Of a stretch of DNA of 64,000 nt, positions 52,301 through 64,000 are shown one piece after another. The position numbers and the translations under genes are program-made. The DNA is from Hydractinia symbiolongicarpus (taxonomy: Eukaryota; Cnidaria; Hydrozoa; Anthoathecata; Hydractiniidae), in contig NC_079885.1 in NCBI RefSeq assembly GCF_029227915.1, positions 28,709,001-28,773,000 of the forward strand, read 5' to 3'. Each line of letters starts with the position of its first letter. The first letter of the stretch is position 1. The notes under the pieces are model-generated. The model made no database searches and was not told the DNA's origin. It saw only the letters and a list, made by a program, of their open reading frames with translations.

Positions 52301-54112
52301 AAGACAGTTTTAAAAACTACATTTCATTGACTTTCTAACGGTATCAGTCCGTTTCAATTACAACGGTTGCGTCACATATTCGTACCAACATGTATTTAGC
52401 GATATTTTTCTGATAATACTAGGTTGTACGCTTTTAACAGTGAAACGATTGAGTGTGGGACTTATTTGAACTGATTTTGGACTGTGACCTTATAAATGTG
52501 ATAAGTGAGTCAATTGGACCCAAGAATTAACATTTTTCTTAATTTGACATGATTGCTGGAATTAACCGATTTCGCTGCGCGCTGTGGTATAGCTTTATTT
52601 AAAGGTTTGGATAAATAAGTCATTTTGTACTGTGGGAGCAATCCTAGCCGTTATCGCGCGCTGAAGAAATAGAGACAGTTTTAAAAACTACATTTCAATG
52701 ACTTTCTAACGGTATCAGTCCGCTTGAGTTACAACGGTTGCGTCACATATTCGTACCAACATGTATTTAGTGATTTTTTTCCGATATTACTAAGTTGTAT
52801 CGCTTTTAACAGTGAAGCGGTTGACTCTGGGACTTAATTGAAGTTACTTTGGACTGTGACCTTATAAATGTTATAAGTGAGCCAACTGGACCCCAAGAAT
52901 TACCATTTTTCTTAATTTGACATGATTGCTGGAATTAACCGATTACACTGGTCGCTGTTTGGAGGACTTCATTTAAAAATTTAGATAAAGAAGTCTTTTT
53001 TTACTATGGGACCAATCCTGGCCGTTAGCACGCGTTAAAGAAATAGAGACAGTTTCAAGAACTACATTTCAAGGACTTTCTAACGGTATCAGTCCGTTTG
53101 TGTTACAACGATTGCGTCACATATTCGTACCAACATGTATTTAGCGATATTTTTCTAATAATACTAGGTTGTATCGCTTTTAACAGTGAAACGATTGACT
53201 GTGGGACTTAATTGAACTGATTTTGGACTGTGACCTTATAAATGTGATAAGTGAGACAATTGGACCCAAGAAATAACATTCTTCTTAATTTGACATGATT
53301 GCTGGAATTTACCGATTTCACTGGGCGCTGTGGTAGCGCTTCATTTCAAAACTTAGATAAATAAGTCGTTTTGTACTGTGGCACCAATCCAAGCCTTTAG
53401 CGCGTGCTGAAGAAATAGAAAAATATTCAAAAACAACATTTCATTGACTTTCTAACTGTGTCAATCCGTTTGAGTTACAACGGTTGCGTCACGTATTCGT
53501 ACCAACAAGTAGTTAGTGATTTTTTTCCGATATTACTAAGTTGTATCGCTTTTAACAGTGAAACGATTGACTGTGGGACTTAATTGAACTGATTCTGGAC
53601 TGTGAACTTTTCAATGTGATAAATGAGCAAATTGGACTACGAGGAATAACATTCCTCTTAATTTCACATGATTGCTGGAATTCAACGATTACAATGAGCG
53701 CTGTGGTAGCGCGTCATTTAAAAATTTAGATAAATAAGTCATATTAACTATGGGACCAATCCTGGCCGTTAGCATGCGCTGAATATATAGGAACAGTTTA
53801 AAAAACTACATTTCATTGACTTTCTAGCGGTCTCAATCTGTTTAAGTTACAACGGTTGCGTCACATATTCGTACCAACATGTATGTAGCGATATTTTCCG
53901 CTGTTACTAGGTTGCATCGCTGTTAACAGTGAAACGATTGACTGTATGACTTAATTGAACTGATTTTGGACTGTGACCTTAAAAATGTGATAAGTGAGAC
54001 AATTGGACTCCAAGAAATAACATTCTTCTTAACTTGACATAATTGCAGGATCTCAGCGATTACACTGGGGCCTGTGGTAGCGCTTTATTTAAAAATTTAG
54101 ATAAATAAGTCA

Positions 54113-57100
54113 TTTTTTACTGTGGGACCAATCCTAGACGTTAGCGCGCGTTGAAGAAATAGAGAAATTTTCAAATACTATATTTCCTTGACTTTCTAGC
54201 GGTATCAGTCCGTTTCAACTACAACGGTTGCGTGGCATATTCGTACCAAAATGTACTTAGTGATTTTTTTCCGATATTACTAAGTTGTATCGCTTTCAAC
54301 AGTGAAAGGATTGACTGTGGGACTCAACTGAACTAATTTTTGACTGTGACCTTATAAATGTGATAAGTGAGACAGTTGGACTGCAAGAATAACATTCTTC
54401 TTAATTTGACATGGTTGTTGGAACGCAGCGATTTCACTGGGCGCTGTGGTAGCGCTTCATTTAAAAATTTAGATAAAAAAGTCTTTTTTTAGTCTTGGAC
54501 CAATCCTGGCCGTTAGCACGCGCCGAAAAAATAGAGACATTCTCAAAAACTACATTTCATTGATTTCTTGTCAGTATCAATCCGTTAGAGTTACAACGGT
54601 TGCGTCACATATTCGTACCAACATGTATTTAGTGACATTTTTCCGATATTGCTAAGTTATATCGCTTTTAACAGTGAAACGATTGACTGCAAGACTTAGT
54701 ATAACTGATTTTGGACTTTGAGTTTATGAATGTGATAAATGAGACAATTGAACTTCAAGAAATAACATTCTTCTAAATTTGACATGATTGCTTGAACTCA
54801 GCATTTGCACTGTTCGCTGTGGCAGCGCTTTATTTAAAAATTTAGATAAAAAAGTCTTTTTTTGCTGTGGGGCCAATCCTGGCCGTTAGCACGCGCTGAA
54901 GAAACAGAGACATTCTCAAAAACTTCATTTCATTGACTTTCTGGCGGTATAAATCCGTTTTAAATACAACTGTTGCGTCACATATTCGTACCAACATGTA
55001 TTTAAGTGATTTTTTTCCGATATTACAAAGTTGTATCGCTTTTAACAGTGAAACGATTTACTGTGGGACTAAATATACCTGATTTTGGATTTTGACTTTA
55101 TGAATGTGATAAATGAGACAATTGAACTCCAAGAAATAACATTCTTCTTAATTTGACATGATTGCTTGAACTCAGCAGTTACACTGGGCGCTGTGGCAGC
55201 GCTTTCCTTGAAAATTTAGATAAATAAGTCATTTTTTAGTGTAGGACCAATCGTAGCCGTTAGGACTCGCTGAAGAAATAGAAACAGTTTCAAAAACTAC
55301 ACTTCAATGACTTTCTAATAGTATCAGTTTGTTTGAGTGACAACGGTTACGTCACATAGTCGTACCAACATGTACTTATTGACATCTTTCCGATATTACT
55401 AAGATATATCGCTTTTAACAGTGGAATGATTGACTGTGGGACTTAATTGATCTAACTTTGGACTGTGACCTTATAAATGTGATAAGTGAGTCAATTGGAC
55501 CCAAGAATTAACATTTTTCCTAATTTGTCATGATTGCTGGAATTAACCGATTACACTGGTCGCTGTTTGGAGCACTTCATTTAAAAATTTAGATAAAGAA
55601 GTCTTTTTTTACTATGGGACCAATCCTGACCGTTAGCGCGCGTTAAAGAAATAGAGACAGTTTCAAGAACTACATTTCAAGGACTTTCTAACGGTATCAG
55701 TCCGTTTGTGTTACAACGATTGCGTCACATATTCGTACCAACATGTATTTAGCGATATTTTTCTAATAATACTAGGTTGTATCACTTTTAACAGTGAAAC
55801 GATTGACTGTGGGACTTAATTGAACTGATTTTGGACTGTGACCTTATAAATGTGATAAGTGAGACATGTGGACCCAAGAAATAACATTCTTCTTAATTTG
55901 ACATGATTGCTGGAATTTACCGATTTCACTGGGCGCTGTGGTAGCGCTTCATTTCAAAACTTAGATAAATAAGTCGTTTTGTACTGTGGCACCAATCCAA
56001 GCCTTTAGCGCGTGATGAAGTAATAGAAAAATATTCAAAAACTACATTTCATTGACTTTCTAACTGTGTCAATCCGTTTAAGTTACAACGGTTGCGTCAC
56101 GTAGTCGTACCAACAAGTAGTTAGTGATTTTTTTCCGATATTACTAAGTTGTATCGCTTTTAACAGTGAAACGATTGACTGTGGGACTTAATTGAACTGA
56201 TTCTAGACTGTGAACTTTTCAATGTGATAAATGAGCCAATTGGACTACGAGGAATAACATTCCTCTTAATTTCACATGATTGCTGGAATTCAACGATTAC
56301 AATGAGCGCTGTGGTAGCGCGTCATTTAAAAATTTAGATAAATAAGTCATTTTTTACTGTGGGACCAATCCTAGACGTTAGCGCGCGTTGAAGAAATAGA
56401 GAAATTTTCAAATACTATATTTCCTTGACTTTCTAGCGGTATCAGTCCGTTTCAACTACAACGGTTGCGTGGCATATTCGTACCAAAATGTACTTAGTGA
56501 TTTTTTTCCGATATTACTAAGTTGTATCGCTTTCAACAGTGAAAGGATTGACTGTGGGACTCAACTGAACTAATTTTTGACTGTGACCTTATAAATGTGA
56601 TAAGTGAGACAGTTGGACTGCAAGAATAACATTCTTCTTAATTTGACATGGTTGTTGGAACGCAGCGATTTCACTGGGCGCTGTGGTAGCGCTTCATTTA
56701 AAAATTTAGATAAAAAAGTCTTTTTTTAGTCTTGGACCAATCCTGGCCGTTAGCACGCGCCGAAAAAATAGAGACATTCTCAAAAACTACATTTCATTGA
56801 TTTCTTGTCAGTATCAATCCGTTAGAGTTACAACGGTTGCGTCACATATTCGTACCAACATGTATTTAGTGACATTTTTCCGATATTGCTAAGTTATATC
56901 GCTTTTAACAGTGAAACGATTGACTGCAAGACTTAGTATAACTGATTTTGGACTTTGAGTTTATGAATGTGATAAATGAGACAATTGAACTTCAAGAAAT
57001 AACATTCTTCTAAATTTGACATGATTGCTTGAACTCAGCATTTGCACTGTTCGCTGTGGCAGCGCTTTATTTAAAAATTTAGATAAAAAAGTCTTTTTTT

Positions 57101-58587
57101 GCTGTGGGGCCAATCCTGGCCGTTAGCACGCGCTGAAGAAACAGAGACATTCTCAAAAACTTCATTTCATTGACTTTCTGGCGGTATAAATCCGTTTTAA
57201 ATACAACTGTTGCGTCACATATTCGTACCAACATGTATTTAAGTGATTTTTTTCCGATATTACAAAGTTGTATCGCTTTTAACAGTGAAACGATTTACTG
57301 TGGGACTAAATATACCTGATTTTGGATTTTGACTTTATGAATGTGATAAATGAGACAATTGAACTCCAAGAAATAACATTCTTCTTAATTTGACATGATT
57401 GCTTGAACTCAGCAGTTACACTGGGCGCTGTGGCAGCGCTTTCCTTGAAAATTTAGATAAATAAGTCATTTTTTAGTGTAGGACCAATCGTAGCCGTTAG
57501 GACTCGCTGAAGAAATAGAAACAGTTTCAAAAACTACACTTCAATGACTTTCTAATAGTATCAGTTTGTTTGAGTGACAACGGTTACGTCACATAGTCGT
57601 ACCAACATGTACTTATTGACATCTTTCCGATATTACTAAGATATATCGCTTTTAACAGTGGAATGATTGACTGTGGGACTTAATTGATCTAACTTTGGAC
57701 TGTGACCTTATAAATGTGATAAGTGAGTCAATTGGACCCAAGAATTAACATTTTTCCTAATTTGTCATGATTGCTGGAATTAACCGATTACACTGGTCGC
57801 TGTTTGGAGCACTTCATTTAAAAATTTAGATAAAGAAGTCTTTTTTTACTATGGGACCAATCCTGACCGTTAGCGCGCGTTAAAGAAATAGAGACAGTTT
57901 CAAGAACTACATTTCAAGGACTTTCTAACGGTATCAGTCCGTTTGTGTTACAACGATTGCGTCACATATTCGTACCAACATGTATTTAGCGATATTTTTC
58001 TAATAATACTAGGTTGTATCACTTTTAACAGTGAAACGATTGACTGTGGGACTTAATTGAACTGATTTTGGACTGTGACCTTATAAATGTGATAAGTGAG
58101 ACATGTGGACCCAAGAAATAACATTCTTCTTAATTTGACATGATTGCTGGAATTTACCGATTTCACTGGGCGCTGTGGTAGCGCTTCATTTCAAAACTTA
58201 GATAAATAAGTCGTTTTGTACTGTGGCACCAATCCAAGCCTTTAGCGCGTGATGAAGTAATAGAAAAATATTCAAAAACTACATTTCATTGACTTTCTAA
58301 CTGTGTCAATCCGTTTAAGTTACAACGGTTGCGTCACGTAGTCGTACCAACAAGTAGTTAGTGATTTTTTTCCGATATTACTAAGTTGTATCGCTTTTAA
58401 CAGTGAAACGATTGACTGTGGGACTTAATTGAACTGATTCTAGACTGTGAACTTTTCAATGTGATAAATGAGCCAATTGGACTACGAGGAATAACATTCC
58501 TCTTAATTTCACATGATTGCTGGAATTCAACGATTACAATGAGCGCTGTGGTAGCGCGTCATTTAAAAATTTAGATAAATAAGTCAT
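54113..58587 (+). repeat. 2,237-bp tandem duplication (six monomers)
   Basis: Copy one is about 54113-56350 and copy two about 56351-58587, nearly identical (for example ACTGCAAGACTTAGTATAAC in both). Breakpoints lie in the string TTTAGATAAATAAGTCAT shared by most monomers, as expected for unequal exchange. Confidence 0.85.
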
Positions 58588-61445
58588 ATTTACTATGGGA
58601 CCAATCCTGGCCGTTAGCACGCGCTGAATATATAGGAACAGTTTAAAAAACTACATTTCATTTACTTTCTAGCGGTATCAATCTGTTTAAGTTACAACGG
58701 TTGCGTCACATATTCGTACCAACATGTATGTAGCGATATTTTCCGCTGTTGCTAGGTTGCATCGCTGTTAACAGTGAAACGATTGACTGTATGACTTAAT
58801 TGAACTGATTTTGGACTGTGACCTTAAAAATGTGATAAGTGAGACAATTGGACTCCAAGAAATAACATTCTTCTTAACTTGACATAATTGCAGGATCTCA
58901 GCGATTACACTGGCGCCTGTGGTAGCGCTTTATTTAAAAATTTAGATAAATAAGTCATTTTTTACTGTGGGACCAATCCTAGACGTTAGCGCGCGTTAAA
59001 GAAATAGAGAAATTTTCAAATACTATATTTCCTTGACTTTCTAGCGGTATCAGTCCGTTTCAACTACAACGGTTGCGTCGCATATTCGTAACAACATATA
59101 TTTAGCGATGTTATTCGGATATTACTAGGTTGTGTCGCGTTTAACAGTAAAACGATTTACTGTGGGACTTAATATAACTGATTTTAGATTTTGGCTTTTT
59201 GAATGTGATAAATGAGACAATTGAACTCCAAGAAATAACATTCTTCTTAATTTGACATGATTGCTTGAACTCAACAGCTACACTGGGCGCTGTGGCAGCG
59301 CTTTCTTTGAAAATTTAGATAAATAAGTCATTTTTACTGTGGGACAAATCCTAGCCGTTAGCCCGCGCTGGAGAAATAGAGACAGTTTCAAAAACTCCAT
59401 TTTATTGACTTTCTAACGGTGCCAGTCCGTTTGATTTACAACGGTTGGGTCACATATTCGTACCAACATGTATTTAGCGATATTTTTCTGATGTTACTAG
59501 GTTGCATCGCTTTTAACAGTGAAATGATTGACTGTGGGAATCAATGGAACTGATTTTGGACTGTGAACTTATAAATGTGATAAGTGAGACAATTGGACTC
59601 CAAGAAATAACATTCTTTTTAATTTGACATGATTGCCGGAACGCAATGATTACACTGGGTGCTGTGGTAGCGCTTCATTTAAAAACTTAGATAAATAAGT
59701 CAATTTTTACTGTGGGACCAATCGTAGCCGTTAGGACGCGCTGAAAAAATAGAGACAGTTTCAAAAACTCCATTTTATTGACTTTCTAACGGTATCAATC
59801 CGCTTGAGTTACAACAGTTGCGTCACATATTCGTACCAACATGTATTTAGTGATTTGTTTCGGATATTACTAAGTTGTATCGCTTTTAACAGTGAAACGA
59901 TTGACTGTGGGACTTAATTGAAGTGATTCTGGACTGTGACCTTATAAATGTGATAAGTGAGACAATTGGACCCAAGAAATAACATTCTTCTTAATTTGAC
60001 ATGATTGCTGGAATTTACCGATTTCACTGGGCGCTGTGGTAGCGCTTCATTTAAAAATTTAGATAAATAAGTCATATTTACTATGGGACCAATCCTGGCC
60101 GTTAGCACGCGCTGAATATATAGGAACAGTTTAAAAAACTACATTTCATTGACTTTCTAGCGGTATCAATCTGTTTAAGTTACAACGGTTGCGTCACATA
60201 TTCGTACCAACATGTATGTAGCGATATTTTCCGCTGTTGCTAGGTTGCATCGCTGTTAACAGTGAAACGATTGACTGTATGACTTAATTGAACTGATTTT
60301 GGACTGTGACCTTAAAAATGTGATAAGTGAGACAATTGGACTCCAAGAAATAACATTCTTCTTAACTTGACATAATTGCAGGATCTCAGCGATTACACTG
60401 GCGCCTGTGGTAGCGCTTTATTTAAAAATTTAGATAAATAAGTCATTTTTTACTGTGGGACCAATCCTAGACGTTAGCGCGCGTTGAAGAAATAGAGAAA
60501 TTTTCAAATACTATATTTCCTTGACTTTCTAGCGGTATCAGTCCGTTTCAACTACAACGGTTGCGTCGCATATTCGTAACAACATATATTTAGCGATGTT
60601 ATTCGGATATTACTAGGTTGTGTCGCGTTTAACAGTAAAACGATTTACTGTGGGACTTAATATAACTGATTTTAGATTTTGGCTTTTTGAATGTGATAAA
60701 TGAGACAATTGAACTCCAAGAAATAACATTCTTCTTAATTTGACATGATTGCTTGAACTCAACAGCTACACTGGGCGCTGTGGCAGCGCTTTCTTTGAAA
60801 ATTTAGATAAATAAGTCATTTTTACTGTGGGACAAATCCTAGCCGTTAGCCCGCGCTGGAGAAATAGAGACAGTTTCAAAAACTCCATTTTATTGACTTT
60901 CTAACGGTGCCAGTCCGTTTGATTTACAACGGTTGGGTCACATATTCGTACCAACATGTATTTAGCGATATTTTTCTGATGTTACTAGGTTGCATCGCTT
61001 TTAACAGTGAAATGATTGACTGTGGGAATCAATGGAACTGATTTTGGACTGTGAACTTATAAATGTGATAAGTGAGACAATTGGACTCCAAGAAATAACA
61101 TTCTTTTTAATTTGACATGATTGCCGGAACGCAATGATTACACTGGGTGCTGTGGTAGCGCTTCATTTAAAAACTTAGATAAATAAGTCAATTTTTACTG
61201 TGGGACCAATCGTAGCCGTTAGGACGCGCTGAAAAAATAGAGACAGTTTCAAAAACTCCATTTTATTGACTTTCTAACAGTATCAATCCGCTTGAGTTAC
61301 AACAGTTGCGTCACATATTCGTACCAACATGTATTTAGTGATTTGTTTCGGATATTACTAAGTTGTATCGCTTTTAACAGTGAAACGATTGACTGTGGGA
61401 CTTAATTGAAGTGATTCTGGACTGTGACCTTATAAATGTGATAAA
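58580..61445 (+). repeat. 1,488-bp tandem duplication (four monomers)
   Basis: CGTAACAACATATATTTAGC, a rare variant, occurs at 59087 and 60575. Flanking variants match from about 58570/60058 to about 59955/61443. A 744-bp step follows (the block at 60755 recurs at 61499). Confidence 0.8.
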
Positions 61446-64000
61446 TGAGCCAATTGAACTCCAAGAAATAACATTCTTCTTAATTTGACATGATTGCTTG
61501 AACTCAACAGCTACACTGGGCGCTGTGGCAGCGCTTTCTTTGAAAATTTAGATAAATAAGTCATTTTTACTGTGGGACAAATCCTAGCCGTTAGCCCGCG
61601 CTGGAGAAATAGAGACAGTTTCCAAAACTCCATTTTATTGACTTTCTAACGGTGCCAGTCCGTTTGATTTACAACGGTTGGGTCACATATTCGTACCAAC
61701 ATGTATTTAGCGATATTTTTCTGATGTTACTAGGTTGCATCGCTTTTAACAGTGAAATGATTGACTGTGGGAATCAATGGAACTGATTTTGGACTGTGAA
61801 CTTATAAATGTGATAAGTGAGACAATTGGACTCCAAGAAATAACATTCTTTTTAATTTGACATGATTGCCGGAACGCAATGATTACACTGGGTGCTGTGG
61901 TAGCGCTTCATTTAAAAACTTAGATAAATAAGTCAATTTTTACTGTGGGACGAATCGTAGCCGTTAGGACGCGCTGAAAAAATAGAGACAGTTTCAAAAA
62001 CTCCATTTTATTGACTTTCTAACGGTATCAATCCGCTCGAGTTACAACAGTTGCGTCACATATTCGTACCAACATGTATTTAGTGATTTGTTTCGGATAT
62101 TACTAAGTTGTATCGCTTTTAACAGTGAAACGATTGACTGTGGGACTTAATTGAAGTGATTCTGGACTTTGACCTTATAAATGTGATAAATGAGCCAATT
62201 GAACTCCAAGAAATAACATTCTTCTTAATTTGACATGATTGCTGGAACTCAGCGATTACACTGGGCGTTGTGGTAGCACTTCATTTAAAAATTTAGATAA
62301 ATAAGTCATTTCTTACTGTAGGACCAATCCTAGCCGTTATCGCGCGCTAAAGAAATAGAGACAGTTTTAAAAACTACATTTCAATGACTTTCTAACGGTA
62401 TCAATCCACTTGAGTTACAACGGTTGCGTCACATATTCGTACCAACATGTATTTAGTGATTTTTTTCCGATATTTCTAAGTTGTATCGTTTTTAACAGTG
62501 AAACGATTGACTGTGGCACTTAATTGAACTGATTTTGGACTGTGACCTTATAAATGTAATAAATGAGCCAATTGAACTCCAAGGAATAACATTCTTCTTA
62601 ATTTGACATGATTGCCGGAACTCAACGATTACACTGGCCGTTGTGGTAGCACTTTATTTAAAAATTTATATGAAATCAGTCATTTTTTACTATGGGACCA
62701 ATCCTGGCCGTTATCGCGCGCTAAAGAAATAGAGACAGTTTTAAAAACTAAATTTCAATGACTTTCTAACGGTATCAATCCGCTTGAATTACAACGGTTG
62801 CGTCACGTATTTGTACCAACATGTATTTAGTGATTTTTTTCCGATATTACTAAGTTGTATCGCTTTTAACAGTGAAACGATTGACTGTGGGACTTATTTG
62901 AACTGATTTTGGACTGTGACCCTATAAATGTGATAAATGAGCCAATTGAACTCCAAGGAATAACATTCTTTTTAATTTGACATGATTGCCAAAACTCAGC
63001 GATTACACTGGCCGTTGTGGTAGCACTTTATTTAAAAATTTATATGAAATCAATCATTTTTTACTATGGGACCAATCCTGGCCGTTATCGCGCGCTAAAG
63101 AAATAGAGACAGTTTTAAAAACTAAATTTCAATGACTTTCTAACGGTATCAATCCGCTTGAATTACAACGGTTGCGTCGCGTATTCGTACCAACATGTAT
63201 TTACTGATTTTTTTCCGATATTACTAAGTTGTATCGCTTTTAACAGTGAAACGATTGACTCTGGGACTTACTTGAAGTAACTTTGGACTGTGACCTTATA
63301 AATGTGATAAGTGAGCCAAATGGATCCAAGAAATAAAATTCTTCTTAATTTTTCATGATTGCTGCAATTCAACGATTACACTCGGCCCAATGGTAGCGCT
63401 TCACTTAATAATTTAGATATAAATGTGATAAGTGAGTCAATTGGACCCAAGAAATAACATTCTTCTTAATTTGACATGATTGCTGGAATTTACCGATTTC
63501 ACTGGGCGCTGTGGTAGCGCTTCATTTCGAAATTTAGATAAATAAGTCGTTTTGTACTGTGGGACCAATCCTAGCCGTTAGCGCACGCTGAAGAAAGAAA
63601 GACAGTTTTAAAAACTACATTTCATTGACTTTCTAACGGTATCAGTCCGTTTCAATTACAACGGTTGCGTCACATATTCGTACCAACATGTGTTTAGCGA
63701 TATTTTTCTGATAATACTAGGTTGTACGCTTTTAACAGTGAAACGATTGACTGTGGGACTTATTTGAACTGATTTTGAACTGTGACCTTATAAATGTGAT
63801 AAGTGAGTCAATTGGAGCCAAGAATTAACATTTTTCTTAATTTGACATGATTGCTGGAATTAACCAATTTCGCTGGGCGCTGTGGTATAGCTTTATTTAA
63901 AGGTTTAGATAAATAAGTCATTTTGTACTGTGGGAGCATTCCTAGCCGTTATCGCGCGCTGAAGAAATAGAGACAGTTTTAAAAACTACATTTCAATGAC

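Larger units (their letters stand above)
26150..64000 (+). repeat. right arm of the ~372-bp satellite array, with higher-order repeats
   Basis: About 38 kb of head-to-tail monomers, all in the same orientation as most of the left arm, running off the window. The GCGTCAC block recurs about every 370-375 bases (26420, 26790, 27655, 28030, 28402, 28773). Two length variants are common: 333 bp (39-bp deletion) and a 121-bp stub (see 27033 and seven other sites). Every monomer carries a GCGCT-GTGGT-AGCGC hairpin or a close variant. Higher-order copies exist at about 744, 1451, 1488 and 2237 bp and about 10 kb. No transcript or protein is supported; open frames of 60-97 codons recur only because the DNA does. 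Array type and length suit a (peri)centromeric or heterochromatic satellite, which is inference. Confidence 0.95.

Noticed and set aside
35650-60108. Frames of 63-97 codons in the right satellite array, some nearly identical 10 kb apart
   Set aside because: Identity follows the DNA repeat; most monomers carry stops in the same place. No coding signal.

Overview
The window looks like an A+T-rich invertebrate chromosome segment made almost entirely of repeats. Best guess is a cnidarian, possibly a Hydra-like hydrozoan, from the base composition, long (TA)n tracts, a RAG1-N-type transposase and a Penelope-like element. The sequence does not prove the species. No host gene was recognised.

Layout. 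(1) 1-2725 and 26146-64000 are one tandem satellite with a monomer of about 372 bp. The right array has higher-order structure at about 0.74, 1.45-1.49, 2.24 and 10 kb. (2) Between them, 2726-26145 is one 23,420-bp DNA transposon inserted into the satellite, shown by a TAAT target duplication on both sides and terminal inverted repeats starting CACGTTCGTTT. (3) The transposon carries a spliced plus-strand gene at its two ends. Exons 1-2 (3193-4086, 4217-4489) encode a RAG1-like N-terminal part with a RING finger. Exons 3-9 (23604-25601) encode a DDE transposase whose D-D-CxxC-HxxxxH-E order matches the Transib/RAG1/Chapaev type. This is the arrangement known as N-RAG-TP. (4) The gene is split by about 19 kb of nested DNA. 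From 4489 to 18516 lies a 14-kb segment bounded by a 34-bp inverted repeat, then (TA)n, then clusters of a TTTGGTAGACA motif in opposite orientations at the two ends. It holds a 2-kb minisatellite built from the same motif, a 378-bp tandem duplication, a small foldback element and possible decayed exons. (5) 18517-23396 is a minus-strand Penelope-like retroelement with reverse transcriptase and GIY-YIG endonuclease, flanked by 566-bp direct repeats, with a hammerhead-ribozyme-like motif upstream of its ORF.

Order of events inferred: the satellite came first; the RAG1-N-type transposon jumped into one monomer; the 14-kb segment and the Penelope-like element then broke its gene between exons 2 and 3, so this copy cannot make a full transposase. 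The Penelope-like copy is young (its repeats differ at one seen base in 566) yet carries one stop codon and one frameshift.
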